Shown here: in pieces, positions 1 to 7,301 of the stretch
Numbering within the stretch: the stretch's first letter is position 1
How the letters are laid out: each line of letters begins with the position of its first letter
Source of the DNA: Kiritimatiellales bacterium
GTDB taxonomy: Bacteria > Verrucomicrobiota > Kiritimatiellia > Kiritimatiellales > Pontiellaceae
NCBI GenBank assembly: GCA_015486775.1
Contig: WFRA01000347.1
Coordinates: forward strand, 1-23,079
Direction: 5' to 3'
Length of the DNA: 23,079 bases
Translations under genes and position numbers: made by a program
Notes under the pieces: model-generated
The model's database searches: none
The model's input: only the letters and a program-made list of their open reading frames with translations
What the model was told of the DNA's origin: nothing

Positions 1-134
1 ATAAAGGCCTGCACCCCGTTGCCGGTGAGCGTGGCACCTGAGATACCGTCCACGGCGTATTTCTGTTGCTCGGGCGGAAGGCGATCCGCCTTTCCCTTGA
101 CCAACGTGAAAGGCAGCGGGGTGCCGGCGGCGGA
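1..134 (-). pseudogene. nqrC: nqrC 3' continuation beyond an in-frame TAG (runs off window)
   Basis: Reading on from the nqrC stop at 135-137 in the same frame, the reverse strand stays open to the window edge for 44 codons. It contains D-G-I-S-G-A-T-L-T (S-G-A-T-L-T at about 24-41), the motif in which the last Thr of the NqrC family covalently binds FMN. This segment is clearly the rest of NqrC, cut from its N-terminal part by one amber codon. Without it the upstream product cannot carry FMN. The 3' end lies outside the window. Either the gene is newly inactivated or the TAG is a base-call error. Confidence 0.75.
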
Positions 135-587
135 CTAGAGCTTCTTGCCCTTGAACTGGTTCTGGAACCAGGGTTTTTCGACCTCCGCGCCCAGACCCGG
201 CGTCTCGCCCTGCTTGTAGAAACTGATGCCCATCACGGTCTGCAGGTCGGAAGCGATGGCCACATAGCCGTAAATCGTGCTCCAAAGCCCTTTTCCTGAG
301 ACTGGAAAAGCATATTTGGTGGCTTTTCCGCCGTCTTTCCAGACATAGATCGGCAAGCCATCCTCGGTCTTTTCCGCGGAGATATGCTCATCGAAGATCT
401 TGCCGATGGACGCGGGCGTTGCCCCCGCAATGTCCTGACCGAAGGCCTTGACAATGTTGCGCTGCACGTCGAACGCGGCATTGGCATCCTGGCGGCTCTT
501 GAGCACGGCGGCCGTGCCGGAAAGCAGCAGGCTGCACGATATGCAGACAACCGTCGCAAAAATGATGGTTCTGGTCTCTTCACGCAT
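135..587 (-). CDS. nqrC: Na+-translocating NADH:quinone reductase subunit C, N-terminal part ended by premature TAG
   Basis: NqrC is the periplasm-facing flavoprotein subunit of the NQR complex, which couples NADH:quinone electron transfer to Na+ export. The 150-residue product has one N-terminal membrane anchor (about residues 7-28) and the family's extracytoplasmic region, including G-Y-V-A-I-A-S-D-L and a K-Q-G-E-T-P-G-L-G-A-E stretch typical of NqrC/RnfG FMN-binding domains. It stops with TAG at 135-137, directly after K-G-K-K-L, whereas NqrC proteins are usually about 230-260 residues. The same frame continues downstream with the FMN motif (see 1-134). TAC to TAG is the simplest explanation. 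TAG ends hisC, dgt, recD2, tgt and the NUDIX gene here, so general TAG recoding is unlikely. The start overlaps the nqrB stop by 8 bp (ATGCGTGA), as expected for translational coupling. Confidence 0.85.
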   Translation of the reverse strand: MREETRTIIFATVVCISCSLLLSGTAAVLKSRQDANAAFDVQRNIVKAFGQDIAGATPASIGKIFDEHISAEKTEDGLPIYVWKDGGKATKYAFPVSGKGLWSTIYGYVAIASDLQTVMGISFYKQGETPGLGAEVEKPWFQNQFKGKKL

Positions 588-1809
588 TGTTCAAAGCCCT
601 CGCGTAGGCGGTTCTCTTTTTGATGTGCGCCTGGACGACGAAATAGTCGATCAGCGGCGCCATCACGTTCATGAAAAGGATGGCCAGCATGGTGCCCTCG
701 GGATAGGCGGGGTTGGCCACGCGGATCAGCACGGTGAGTGCGCCGATCATGAATCCATAGATCCACTTGCCGGTGTTGGTGGCGGAGCAGGAGACCGGGT
801 CGGTCGCCATGAAGACGATGCCGAAGAGGAAGCCGCCCATCACCAGGTGGTAGTAGAACGGCAGGTGGGCGAAGGCGTTTTCCAAGGGCAGGAAATTAAA
901 CAGCAGGCCAATGGCTACCACGCCCAGCACGCCGCTGGCCACCACGCGCCAGGCAATGATTCCCGTGACCAGCAGGAAGACCAGCCCCAGCACAATGGCG
1001 ATGGCCGAGGTGGAGCCGATGCATCCGGGAATCGTGCCCACCGTCATGTTCCAGAGGGAGAAGCCGGCATCGGAGAGCGCGTGGGCCGCGCTGGAACCCT
1101 TCTCGGCGGCCGAGGCCACCGCCAGCGGCGTGGCCTGCGTTACGCCGTCGATGTTTTCGGCCACTGTGCCCAGGATGCTGTTGTCGAGCGCGGTGTGCGC
1201 CGAGCCGATCCAGACCTTGTCGCCGGAAATCTGCGCCGGATAGGCGAAGAAGAGAAAGGCGCGGCCGGTTAGCGCGGGGTTGAGGACGTTGTAGCCAACC
1301 CCCCCGAAGATTTCCTTGCCGATCACCACGCCAAAGGAGATCCCCACGGCCACCTGCCAAAGCGGGATGGTCGGCGGAAGCACCAGCGGGAAAAGCATGC
1401 CGGTCACGAGGAACCCCTCGTTGATCTCGTGCTTGCGGACAATGGCGAAGAGCACCTCCCAGACGCCGCCGACGATGTAGGAGACCATCACGATCGGCAG
1501 CACCATGGCCGAGCCGCGCAGGATATCGGTCAGGAAGGTGGCGCCCTCCACGCCGTTGCTCGCATTGAAGAGGTGCCCCGCGTTCCAGATCCCGAAGAAG
1601 AGCGCCGGGAAAAGGGCGTAGATCACAAAGACCATCAGGCGTTTCTGGTCGATGGAATCGCGGACGTGCGGCGCGCTCCCGGTCACCTCCGCCGTGGTGC
1701 GGGTAAAGGCGTCGCCCGCTTCGAACAGCGGATACATGCGCTCGAACTTTCCACCCTTCTCGAAGAGCGGCGCGATTTTCTTGTCCATAAAGTCGAATAG
1801 AAATTTCAT
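580..1809 (-). CDS. nqrB: Na+-translocating NADH:quinone reductase subunit B
   Basis: NqrB is the large membrane subunit of the Na+ pump and carries a covalent FMN and riboflavin. The 409-residue protein matches the family in length and layout: a charged N-terminus (about 1-55), then about ten hydrophobic segments. The D-G-V-T-Q-A-T-P-L motif contains Thr227, which aligns by position with the FMN-linked Thr of V. cholerae NqrB (S-G-A-T there). A conserved M-A-T-D-P-V-S loop lies near the C-terminus. The ATG overlaps the nqrA stop by one base (TAATG), and the stop overlaps nqrC, so nqrABC is one coupled operon. nqrD-F are presumably beyond position 1. Confidence 0.96.
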   Translation of the reverse strand: MKFLFDFMDKKIAPLFEKGGKFERMYPLFEAGDAFTRTTAEVTGSAPHVRDSIDQKRLMVFVIYALFPALFFGIWNAGHLFNASNGVEGATFLTDILRGSAMVLPIVMVSYIVGGVWEVLFAIVRKHEINEGFLVTGMLFPLVLPPTIPLWQVAVGISFGVVIGKEIFGGVGYNVLNPALTGRAFLFFAYPAQISGDKVWIGSAHTALDNSILGTVAENIDGVTQATPLAVASAAEKGSSAAHALSDAGFSLWNMTVGTIPGCIGSTSAIAIVLGLVFLLVTGIIAWRVVASGVLGVVAIGLLFNFLPLENAFAHLPFYYHLVMGGFLFGIVFMATDPVSCSATNTGKWIYGFMIGALTVLIRVANPAYPEGTMLAILFMNVMAPLIDYFVVQAHIKKRTAYARALNNA

Positions 1810-3167
1810 TAGATTCCTTCCTCTTCGATTTCAAGCAGCCCCTGCTTGACGATGCCGCAGACATCGGTTTTGTGCGGATCGACAAACGCGGCGAGGGCAA
1901 AATCCTCGGGATCGGTTTCGAGGATGCCAAGCTGGATCATTTCGTCGGTGTCGTGCGCGAGGCAGGCGCGGACGAGATAGTCGGTCATGATATTGAGCGG
2001 CTGGTGCTTGTCCATCCATCCAGTCACCACCATGGCGCGGTGGCTGCCGTGCAGATTGGTGCCGAGGTTCCAGAGCTTGGAACGCCCCAGCAGCGAGGAG
2101 AGGTTTACGGGATGGGTCGAGTATTGCAACAACCCCGGCATCGTCCAGCCGAGCAGGTGGCGCGAGCGATCCTCTTCGAGCACGCAATATTCCGAGCCGT
2201 AGAAGCGCAGACCGGAGTCGGCGCCGACCACATCGCCCCAAAGCAGGTTGCCCGCAACAATGCGCAGCTCCTTCCCCTCCTCAAGTGCCTGTTCAAAAAG
2301 TGGCTGAAGATCGGCGCCCAGTGCCACGCGGTAGTGCTTGCGGGCGGATGCCTTCACGCCGGGGCCGCCGAGGGCAACCACCTTCGTGCGCGGCAGCTCG
2401 CCGGTCAGCAGCAGCTTGCCAATCAGGATCACATCCTGTGCGGTAACGGTATAAACCGTGTCGTGCGGCAGGATCGGGCTGATGCGGTTGATGTGTACGC
2501 TGGTGTTGCCCGACGGATGCGAGCCGCTGAAGGTGTGGCTCGTGGCGCTTCCAAACTCCGGAACATCCGAACCCGCCGATTTGCAGAGGTGAACCTTCCC
2601 TTCGGTCAGCTTGGCCAACGCATTGATGCCGGTTTGGAAGGCCTCCTCGTCGCCTTTAAGAATCAGCGAAAAGTTGGCCTGGAAAGGAGCCGAATTGCAG
2701 GCATTGATAAATAGCGCCTTGGGTTCGGCACTAGGATCGGCGATCTTGGAGAAGGGGCGCTGCTTGATCAGCGGCCAGAGGCCAGCATTGAGCAGATGAT
2801 CCACCACCTGCTGACGGGAGAGTTGCCCCACCGAGTCGCGCGTATATTTAGAGAACGTCACGCTCTCCTCCTGGGCGGCGGGTTCGATCACAATCTCGAC
2901 CGGCGCGCGGCGTGCCCCCAGGTTGACTGCCGCAACCGTCCCGCCGCAAGGCGAGCGAAAGAGCATCTTTTCATTCTTCTTGTTCTCGAAAAGCACATCG
3001 CCGCGCTTGACGGTATCGCCGGCGGCGACCTTCAGCCGGGGCTTGATGCCCTCGAATTCCGACGGGTGAACCCTGAATTTTGCGGGACTCCCCATCTCTT
3101 CGATAACGGGTTCGGGGCATCCTTGGACCTTGATGTCAAAGCCCTTTTTTATTTTGAAGTCAGCCAA
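1809..3167 (-). CDS. nqrA: Na+-translocating NADH:quinone reductase subunit A
   Basis: NqrA is the cytoplasmic, membrane-associated subunit of NQR implicated in quinone binding. I place the start at TTG 3165-3167, giving 452 residues beginning (M)-A-D-F-K-I-K-K-G-F-D-I. Family members start right at this K-I-K-K-G block (V. cholerae NqrA is 446 residues), and AGAGGA lies 7 nt upstream as Shine-Dalgarno. The frame is open up to another TTG at 3287, but that extension has no family counterpart and would overlap the upstream gene. Visible family features are the N-terminal barrel-sandwich-like region (P-V-I-E-E-M-G..., G-D-T-V-K-R-G-D-V-L-F), N-A-C-N-S-A-P-F and G-G-P-G-V-K. The C-terminal E-T-D-P-E-D-F-A-L-A-A-F-V-D-P-H-K-T-D-V-C-G stretch is also typical. 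The region 3168-3268 upstream shows no promoter I would defend. Confidence 0.95.
   Translation of the reverse strand: MADFKIKKGFDIKVQGCPEPVIEEMGSPAKFRVHPSEFEGIKPRLKVAAGDTVKRGDVLFENKKNEKMLFRSPCGGTVAAVNLGARRAPVEIVIEPAAQEESVTFSKYTRDSVGQLSRQQVVDHLLNAGLWPLIKQRPFSKIADPSAEPKALFINACNSAPFQANFSLILKGDEEAFQTGINALAKLTEGKVHLCKSAGSDVPEFGSATSHTFSGSHPSGNTSVHINRISPILPHDTVYTVTAQDVILIGKLLLTGELPRTKVVALGGPGVKASARKHYRVALGADLQPLFEQALEEGKELRIVAGNLLWGDVVGADSGLRFYGSEYCVLEEDRSRHLLGWTMPGLLQYSTHPVNLSSLLGRSKLWNLGTNLHGSHRAMVVTGWMDKHQPLNIMTDYLVRACLAHDTDEMIQLGILETDPEDFALAAFVDPHKTDVCGIVKQGLLEIEEEGI
2068..2082. repeat. Dispersed palindrome TTCCA-N5-TGGAA (spacer GAGCT)
   Basis: Perfect copy inside nqrA; in the - strand frame it encodes S-K-L-W-N. 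Confidence 0.9.
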
Positions 3168-3268
3168 GATAGAATCCTCTGTGCGGGTTTGAAAAATGGG
3201 CTCTTGTTTAGCAACTTGGGTTGACGGAGAAAAGCCGTTTTTCAATAAACTATCACCAGGATACCCAT

Positions 3269-4177
3269 TTAGGGCGAAACAGAGCAAAATTGCCCGGCGG
3301 AAAGATATTTTTGGAGAAGCGGCCGGATGGTTCCAGCAAGGAAGTTGTTCCAGGAATCCTGTAGCTCCGGCCAGGCGGAGAGCTGCTCCGCAGAGGCATC
3401 GAGCAGGGCATCGACATAGGCGGAAGGATCCGCCGGGGCGTTGCGGGTGGCGGTGATGGCCGTGGTCTTGCCGCGTTCCTGATCCCGGCCCAGCGTCTTG
3501 CCCGAAAGCTCCTCGTTGCCGGAATCGTCCAGGATGTCATCGACCAGCTGGTAGGCCGTGCCCAGTATGAACCCCGCCTCGCGCAGAGCCTCCACCTGCC
3601 CCGGCGCATCCGAGGCCGCGCCCACAGCGGCAAAGGCAAAAAGCGATCCCGTCTTGGCGCGGGCGATCCGCTCGCACTCCTCCCATGTGCCGGCGGTTCC
3701 GCGAAGCACCAGCTCCTGCTCCACCTCCGACCGGCAGACATTCATCGACTGGTCGATCAGCTCCTTGAGCAAATCGCCGCGCCCCGCGTCGGAAAGTAGC
3801 GCGAAGGCTTTGAGCACCAGCAGGTCGCCCAGCAAGATAGCACCATTGGTTCCATGTTTTTTCCAAAACGTCTGGGCACCGCGCCGTAGCAGGCCACCAT
3901 CGATCACATCGTCGTGCAGCAGGCTGGCGCCGTGAATAATCTCCACCGCCGCGGCCGCGTGGATGGGACTCCGCCCCCCCACCCCATTACCGGAAGCGAC
4001 AGAGAGCACCAAATGCGCCCGCAACATTTTTCCACTCCCAATAATATTATTCCGAGCGGGAAGAAACTTAGAAATTTGGGTATCACGCAGGCAATCCACC
4101 ATGATGGATTTCACGGTTTCGAGCTGCGCCTCGATCTCATTTTCATCAATTTGCATCCGCCCATAATGCCGACCCAT
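3269..4177 (-). CDS. Polyprenyl diphosphate synthase (trans-isoprenyl synthase family)
   Basis: This 302-residue all-helical prenyltransferase would condense isopentenyl diphosphate onto an allylic diphosphate. It carries the first aspartate-rich motif L-L-H-D-D-V-I-D (D89-D93), the second one Q-L-V-D-D-I-L-D-D (about 209-218), an arginine-rich segment (R-R-G near 98-100) and G-R-D-Q-E-R-G-K-T-T after the second motif. That loop is slightly divergent from the usual D-L-x-x-G-K. The product chain length cannot be read from sequence. A quinone side-chain synthase is plausible because the gene sits directly upstream of nqrABC, whose enzyme needs a quinone, but geranylgeranyl or undecaprenyl-type precursors are possible. 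Met8 (4156) is an alternative start. Confidence 0.9.
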   Translation of the reverse strand: MGRHYGRMQIDENEIEAQLETVKSIMVDCLRDTQISKFLPARNNIIGSGKMLRAHLVLSVASGNGVGGRSPIHAAAAVEIIHGASLLHDDVIDGGLLRRGAQTFWKKHGTNGAILLGDLLVLKAFALLSDAGRGDLLKELIDQSMNVCRSEVEQELVLRGTAGTWEECERIARAKTGSLFAFAAVGAASDAPGQVEALREAGFILGTAYQLVDDILDDSGNEELSGKTLGRDQERGKTTAITATRNAPADPSAYVDALLDASAEQLSAWPELQDSWNNFLAGTIRPLLQKYLSAGQFCSVSP

Positions 4178-4211
4178 CCAACCATGTCAACATTCCATGC
4201 AGGCAACCCGC

Positions 4212-5288
4212 TCAATTCGGCAGGCGATCGGCCTCCTGCTGGCGGATGGCCTCTTCGTGGATGGACTGCATGAGCTGGAGGACGAAGCCTTCGGAAAGTT
4301 CGAGTTCCGACCCCTTCGCCACGCGATCCTCCACAATCTCCCGCCAGCGGTCGGGCTGGAGGGTGGAGACGTTCTGTTCGGCCTTAAGGCGACCCATCTC
4401 GCGTACGATGTCCATGCGCTTGCCCAGTAGCTCGATTAGCTGGCCATCGAGATCGTCCACGCCCTCGCGCAGACCGCCCATACGGCTGGAAAACGCCGCG
4501 CTGTCGCTGCGCTCGTGCGGCAGCACCAAATTTCCAACCATTGGAAAAAATTGCTCTGGGGTGAGCTGCTGCGCGGCGTCCGAAAGCGCGCTGGGCGGAT
4601 CGGGATGCACCTCGACCATCAGGCCGTCGAAAAGCAAATCCATCGCCTCCTGCGAAACCACCGGAACCAGATCCGCCCGGCCGCTAATGTGGCTCGGGTC
4701 GCAAAGCAGCGGAATGTCCGGAAGGTGGCGCTTGAGCTCGATCGGCATCTTCCAGTTTGGCGCATTGCGGTAGCGCATCTCCGAGGTCGAGCTAAACCCC
4801 CGGTGGATGGCGCCGAGCTTGGTTAGCCCCGCATTGGCCAGCCGCTCGATGGCGCCGACCCAAAGGCCAATGTCCGCGCTCATCGGATTTTTTACAAGGA
4901 CTGGAATATCCACGCCCCGGAGCGCATCGGCGATCGCCTGCACCGAAAAGGGGTTGGTGGAGGTGCGCGCCCCCACCCAGAGGATATCCACGCCGTATTC
5001 CAGGCAGGCCTCCACGTGCGACGGCTCGGCCACTTCCGTACCGATCTTCAGCCCCGTCTCCGCGCGGGCGCGATCCATCCAAGCCAGCCCCTTGAGCCCC
5101 ACGCCCTCGAAACTGCCCGGCCGGGTGCGCGGCTTCCAGATGCCCGCGCGCATAAAGCCCACGCCCCGCCCCACCAGCGCCTCGGCGCACTCCAGCACCT
5201 GCTTCTCGCTCTCCGCACTGCAAGGCCCCGCCGCCAAAAACATGCGTTCGACCGGAAAACCCCACGCCTCGAAAATCGTTTTATCCAT
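4212..5288 (-). CDS. Bifunctional DAHP synthase (class I-beta) / chorismate mutase
   Basis: The N-terminal domain (about 1-250) is a KDPG-type TIM barrel of the I-beta DAHP synthase family. It would make 3-deoxy-D-arabino-heptulosonate 7-phosphate from PEP and erythrose 4-phosphate, the first shikimate-pathway step. Motifs seen are G-P-C-S-A-E-S (21-27), F-M-R-A-G-I-W-K-P-R-T-R-P, G-T-E-V, V-L-V-K-N-P, I-H-R-G-F and C-D-P-S-H-I-S-G. The C-terminal ~90 residues resemble an AroQ chorismate mutase: L-R-E-G-V-D-D-L-D-G-Q-L-I-E-L-L-G-K-R followed by a helical tail. This order is known from Bacteroidetes-type fusions that feed Phe/Tyr synthesis. The start is ATG 5286-5288 because GGAG lies 7 nt upstream; an in-frame start at 5327 lacks a ribosome site and adds non-family residues. 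Confidence 0.93.
   Translation of the reverse strand: MDKTIFEAWGFPVERMFLAAGPCSAESEKQVLECAEALVGRGVGFMRAGIWKPRTRPGSFEGVGLKGLAWMDRARAETGLKIGTEVAEPSHVEACLEYGVDILWVGARTSTNPFSVQAIADALRGVDIPVLVKNPMSADIGLWVGAIERLANAGLTKLGAIHRGFSSTSEMRYRNAPNWKMPIELKRHLPDIPLLCDPSHISGRADLVPVVSQEAMDLLFDGLMVEVHPDPPSALSDAAQQLTPEQFFPMVGNLVLPHERSDSAAFSSRMGGLREGVDDLDGQLIELLGKRMDIVREMGRLKAEQNVSTLQPDRWREIVEDRVAKGSELELSEGFVLQLMQSIHEEAIRQQEADRLPN
4532..4546. repeat. Dispersed palindrome TTCCA-N5-TGGAA (spacer ACCAT)
   Basis: Perfect copy inside the DAHP synthase/chorismate mutase gene, in the linker between the two domains; encodes F-P-M-V-G-N. Confidence 0.9.
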
Positions 5289-5354
5289 GAAACTTCTCCA
5301 ATGTTCCGCGAAGGGTGGCGAATCCATCGCCCTTCGGGAAGCAGAAAAACCGCG

Positions 5355-5882
5355 CTAGCCTTTCTTTGTTTTGTAGAGCATCCAGGCGGCGAGGGTCTTG
5401 GAATCGGCGATCTCCCCGGCGCGGATCATTTCGTCGAGCTCGGTGCCGGAAAGAATGGCCAGCTCGATGCTTTCGTCTTCGTCGAACGAGGTGGCGCCCT
5501 GCTCCGAGACTTCGGCAAAGAAAATGTCGATGCGCTCGGTGCAATATCCAACGCTTGGAAAAATAGAACCAAGCAGCTCCAGAGTTTCGGCAACATAACC
5601 CGTCTCCTCCTTGAGCTCGCGTGCGGCGGAAACCGCCGGTGCCTCACCGGGGTCGCAGTTGCCGGCCACGACTTCGAAGCAGACGCGCTCCATCGCCTTG
5701 CGGAATTGGCGGATGAAGACAAAACGTCCATCGGGCAGGCGCGGAACGATGGCCACGGCCACACCGTGGCGCACAATCTCTCGCACCGACCGCCGCCCAT
5801 CCTCGAGTTCCACCTCCAGCACATCCACATCCAGGATGCGCCCCTGGAAAACCGTTTTGCTTGAAATCGTTTTTTCGTACAT
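5355..5882 (-). CDS. NUDIX hydrolase, ADP-ribose pyrophosphatase-like
   Basis: This 175-residue protein has a complete Nudix box, G-x5-E-x7-R-E-L-x-E-E-x-G-Y (G74-Y96), the Mg2+-binding loop-helix-loop that cleaves nucleoside diphosphate-X bonds. The preceding V-R-H-G-V-A-V-A-I-V-P and F-I-R-Q-F-R-K-A-M-E-R-V segments and the E-V-V-A-G stretch are typical of the ADP-sugar (NudF/ADPRase) branch. A house-cleaning role on ADP-ribose or ADP-sugars is the likely function; the exact substrate is not visible. A good GGAG Shine-Dalgarno precedes ATG 5882. It is divergent from dgt, another nucleotide-sanitation enzyme, across 51 bp. Confidence 0.92.
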   Translation of the reverse strand: MYEKTISSKTVFQGRILDVDVLEVELEDGRRSVREIVRHGVAVAIVPRLPDGRFVFIRQFRKAMERVCFEVVAGNCDPGEAPAVSAARELKEETGYVAETLELLGSIFPSVGYCTERIDIFFAEVSEQGATSFDEDESIELAILSGTELDEMIRAGEIADSKTLAAWMLYKTKKG

Positions 5883-5896
5883 TCGCCCTTCTCCGT

Positions 5897-5925
5897 TTGA
5901 TCTTGAAAACAGGCTCCTTTATAGT
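5897..5925 (+). promoter_or_regulatory. Sigma70-like promoter of dgt, predicted nearly leaderless
   Basis: TTGATC (5897-5902) and TATAGT (5920-5925) are separated by exactly 17 bp. The -10 box ends 8 nt before the dgt ATG, so transcription would begin at or within a few bases of the start codon. The intervening CCGCCGCC is not a Shine-Dalgarno sequence. Confidence 0.5.
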
Positions 5926-5933
5926 CCGCCGCC

Positions 5934-7088
5934 ATGAACCAAGCGAGAAAAGATTGGGAGGCCATCGAGGAAGAACATCTGGCGCCCTACGCCGTTCGCA
6001 GCGCCGAAAGCCTCGGGCGCCGCCACGCGGAGAGCGGCCACCCCCTGCGCAGCTGCTTCGCACGCGACCGCGACCGCATCCTGCACAGCAAGTGCTTCCG
6101 GAGGCTGGAATACAAGACCCAGGTCTTTGTGAACGGCATGGCCGACCACTACCGCACGCGCCTGACCCACACCATGGAGATGGCTGCCGCAGGCCGCACC
6201 CTCGCCCGCATCCTCAAGGTCAACGAGGATCTGACAGAGTGCATCTGCCTGGCGCACGACATTGGCCACACCCCTTTCGGCCATGCGGGCGAACATGCGC
6301 TCAACGCCCTGATGAAGGAGCAGGGCGGGTTCGACCACAACCTGCAAAGCCTGCGGTGCGTCGAGGTGGTCGAGTCGCCCTACCCCGCCTTCCAAGGGCT
6401 GAACCTGAGCTGGGAGGTGCGTGCCGGCCTGCTCAAGCACGAGGCGCATGTGGAGAACGCGCAGCTCGACGGCCACCCCATCGGCCCCTTCCAATCCTTG
6501 GAAGCGCAGGTCTCCGACATCGCCGACGACATGACCTACCACGCCCACGATGTCGACGACGGCCTCGAAGCGGGCATCGTCACCCCCGCCCAGCTCGAAA
6601 CCACCGAATTCTGGCGCATGGCCGCGGCCGCCACAAGGGAGCGCTACGCCAACCTCACCGAAGACCAATTCCTGCGCGCCACCATCCGCAACCTGCTCGA
6701 ACTCCAGATGGTCGATGTGATCGGGCAGTCGTTCCAATCCTTGGAAAGGCACAGGCCGGGCAGCGTCGGCGAGGTGATGGGCGCGCCGGAGCGCACCGTG
6801 GATTTCAGCCCCGGGATGAAGGAGATCCTCGCCGAGTTCACCGCCTTCATGTTTAAGAACATGTACTTCCACCACGGAGTTGCCGACGCCACGCAAAAGT
6901 CGGTGGAAATGATGCGCAAGCTCTTCCTCCACTATGTCGGGCAGCCCGAAACCATGGGGCGCAAGGCGCGGGCGCGGCTGGAGAGCGAAGGCCTCTGGCG
7001 CACCGCCTGCGACTACGTTGCCGGATGCACCGACCGCTATGCCATCGAGGAGTTCAAGCGCTTCGGGCTCGACCGGGATGTGCAGTAG
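5934..7088 (+). CDS. dgt: dGTPase-like deoxyguanosinetriphosphate triphosphohydrolase (HD domain)
   Basis: This 384-residue HD-superfamily protein would cleave dNTPs to the nucleoside plus triphosphate. The N-terminus has R-D-R-D-R-I-L-H-S-K-C-F-R-R-L-E-Y-K-T-Q-V-F, the signature of dGTPase-like proteins. The metal site reads T-H-T (H79), then L-A-H-D-I-G-H-T-P-F-G-H (H108-D109) and a later S-D-I-A-D-D-M-T-Y-H. Two copies of the dispersed palindrome lie inside the gene (6489-6503 and 6732-6746), and both encode F-Q-S-L-E. There is no ribosome-binding site, consistent with the predicted leaderless promoter at 5897-5925. The gene ends with TAG and faces the - strand gene at 7101. Confidence 0.95.
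   Translation: MNQARKDWEAIEEEHLAPYAVRSAESLGRRHAESGHPLRSCFARDRDRILHSKCFRRLEYKTQVFVNGMADHYRTRLTHTMEMAAAGRTLARILKVNEDLTECICLAHDIGHTPFGHAGEHALNALMKEQGGFDHNLQSLRCVEVVESPYPAFQGLNLSWEVRAGLLKHEAHVENAQLDGHPIGPFQSLEAQVSDIADDMTYHAHDVDDGLEAGIVTPAQLETTEFWRMAAAATRERYANLTEDQFLRATIRNLLELQMVDVIGQSFQSLERHRPGSVGEVMGAPERTVDFSPGMKEILAEFTAFMFKNMYFHHGVADATQKSVEMMRKLFLHYVGQPETMGRKARARLESEGLWRTACDYVAGCTDRYAIEEFKRFGLDRDVQ
6489..6503. repeat. Dispersed palindrome TTCCA-N5-TGGAA (spacer ATCCT)
   Basis: Perfect copy in dgt, encoding F-Q-S-L-E. Confidence 0.9.
6732..6746. repeat. Dispersed palindrome TTCCA-N5-TGGAA (spacer ATCCT)
   Basis: Second perfect copy in dgt, identical to that at 6489, again F-Q-S-L-E; the starts are 243 bp apart. 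Confidence 0.9.
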
Positions 7089-7100
7089 TCACAGGGGGAA

Positions 7101-7301
7101 TTAGCCTCCGCAGTCGGCGCAGAGATTCCGGATCGACCGATCCCAGGTGGCCTCGCCCTCCTTGGTGAAGAAGCAGCCGGGAATCTGCCCCTTGCCGCGG
7201 TGGTAGGCGACGCACTCGCAACACTTGCCGCGCTTGTCGCAGTCGTAGGTACAGGTGCAGAACTTCAGGTTTTCTTCCAGGCTCGGACAGGGGGTGGCCA
7301 C
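7101..7301 (-). CDS. Small Cys-rich protein, DUF6485-like
   Basis: This is a 66-residue protein with nine or more cysteines arranged C-T-C-T-Y-D-C-D-K-R-G-K-C-C-E-C, then a C-F-F and a C-terminal C-A-D-C-G-G. It begins C-P-S-L-E-E-N-L-K-F-C-x-C, which I recognise as the DUF6485 type of small metal-binding-like proteins. The cysteine pattern suggests zinc or Fe-S binding; no reaction is known to me. The start is GTG 7299-7301, which overlaps the hisC TAG by one base (TAGTG), so it is likely translated with hisC. It converges on dgt with 12 bp between them. Confidence 0.85.
   Translation of the reverse strand: MATPCPSLEENLKFCTCTYDCDKRGKCCECVAYHRGKGQIPGCFFTKEGEATWDRSIRNLCADCGG

Noticed and set aside
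135..137. TAG in nqrC as evidence of stop-codon recoding (for example pyrrolysine)
   Set aside because: TAG terminates dgt, hisC, recD2, tgt and the NUDIX gene in this window, and no readthrough element or suppressor tRNA is visible.
3221..3246. Possible + strand terminator (ACGG-AGAAAAG-CCGT then T-run)
   Set aside because: The stem is only 4-5 bp and no + strand gene ends upstream, so it is likely chance.
3168..3287. N-terminal extension of NqrA to the TTG at 3287
   Set aside because: The extra 40 residues have no family counterpart and overlap the prenyl synthase 3' end, while AGAGGA sits correctly for TTG 3167.
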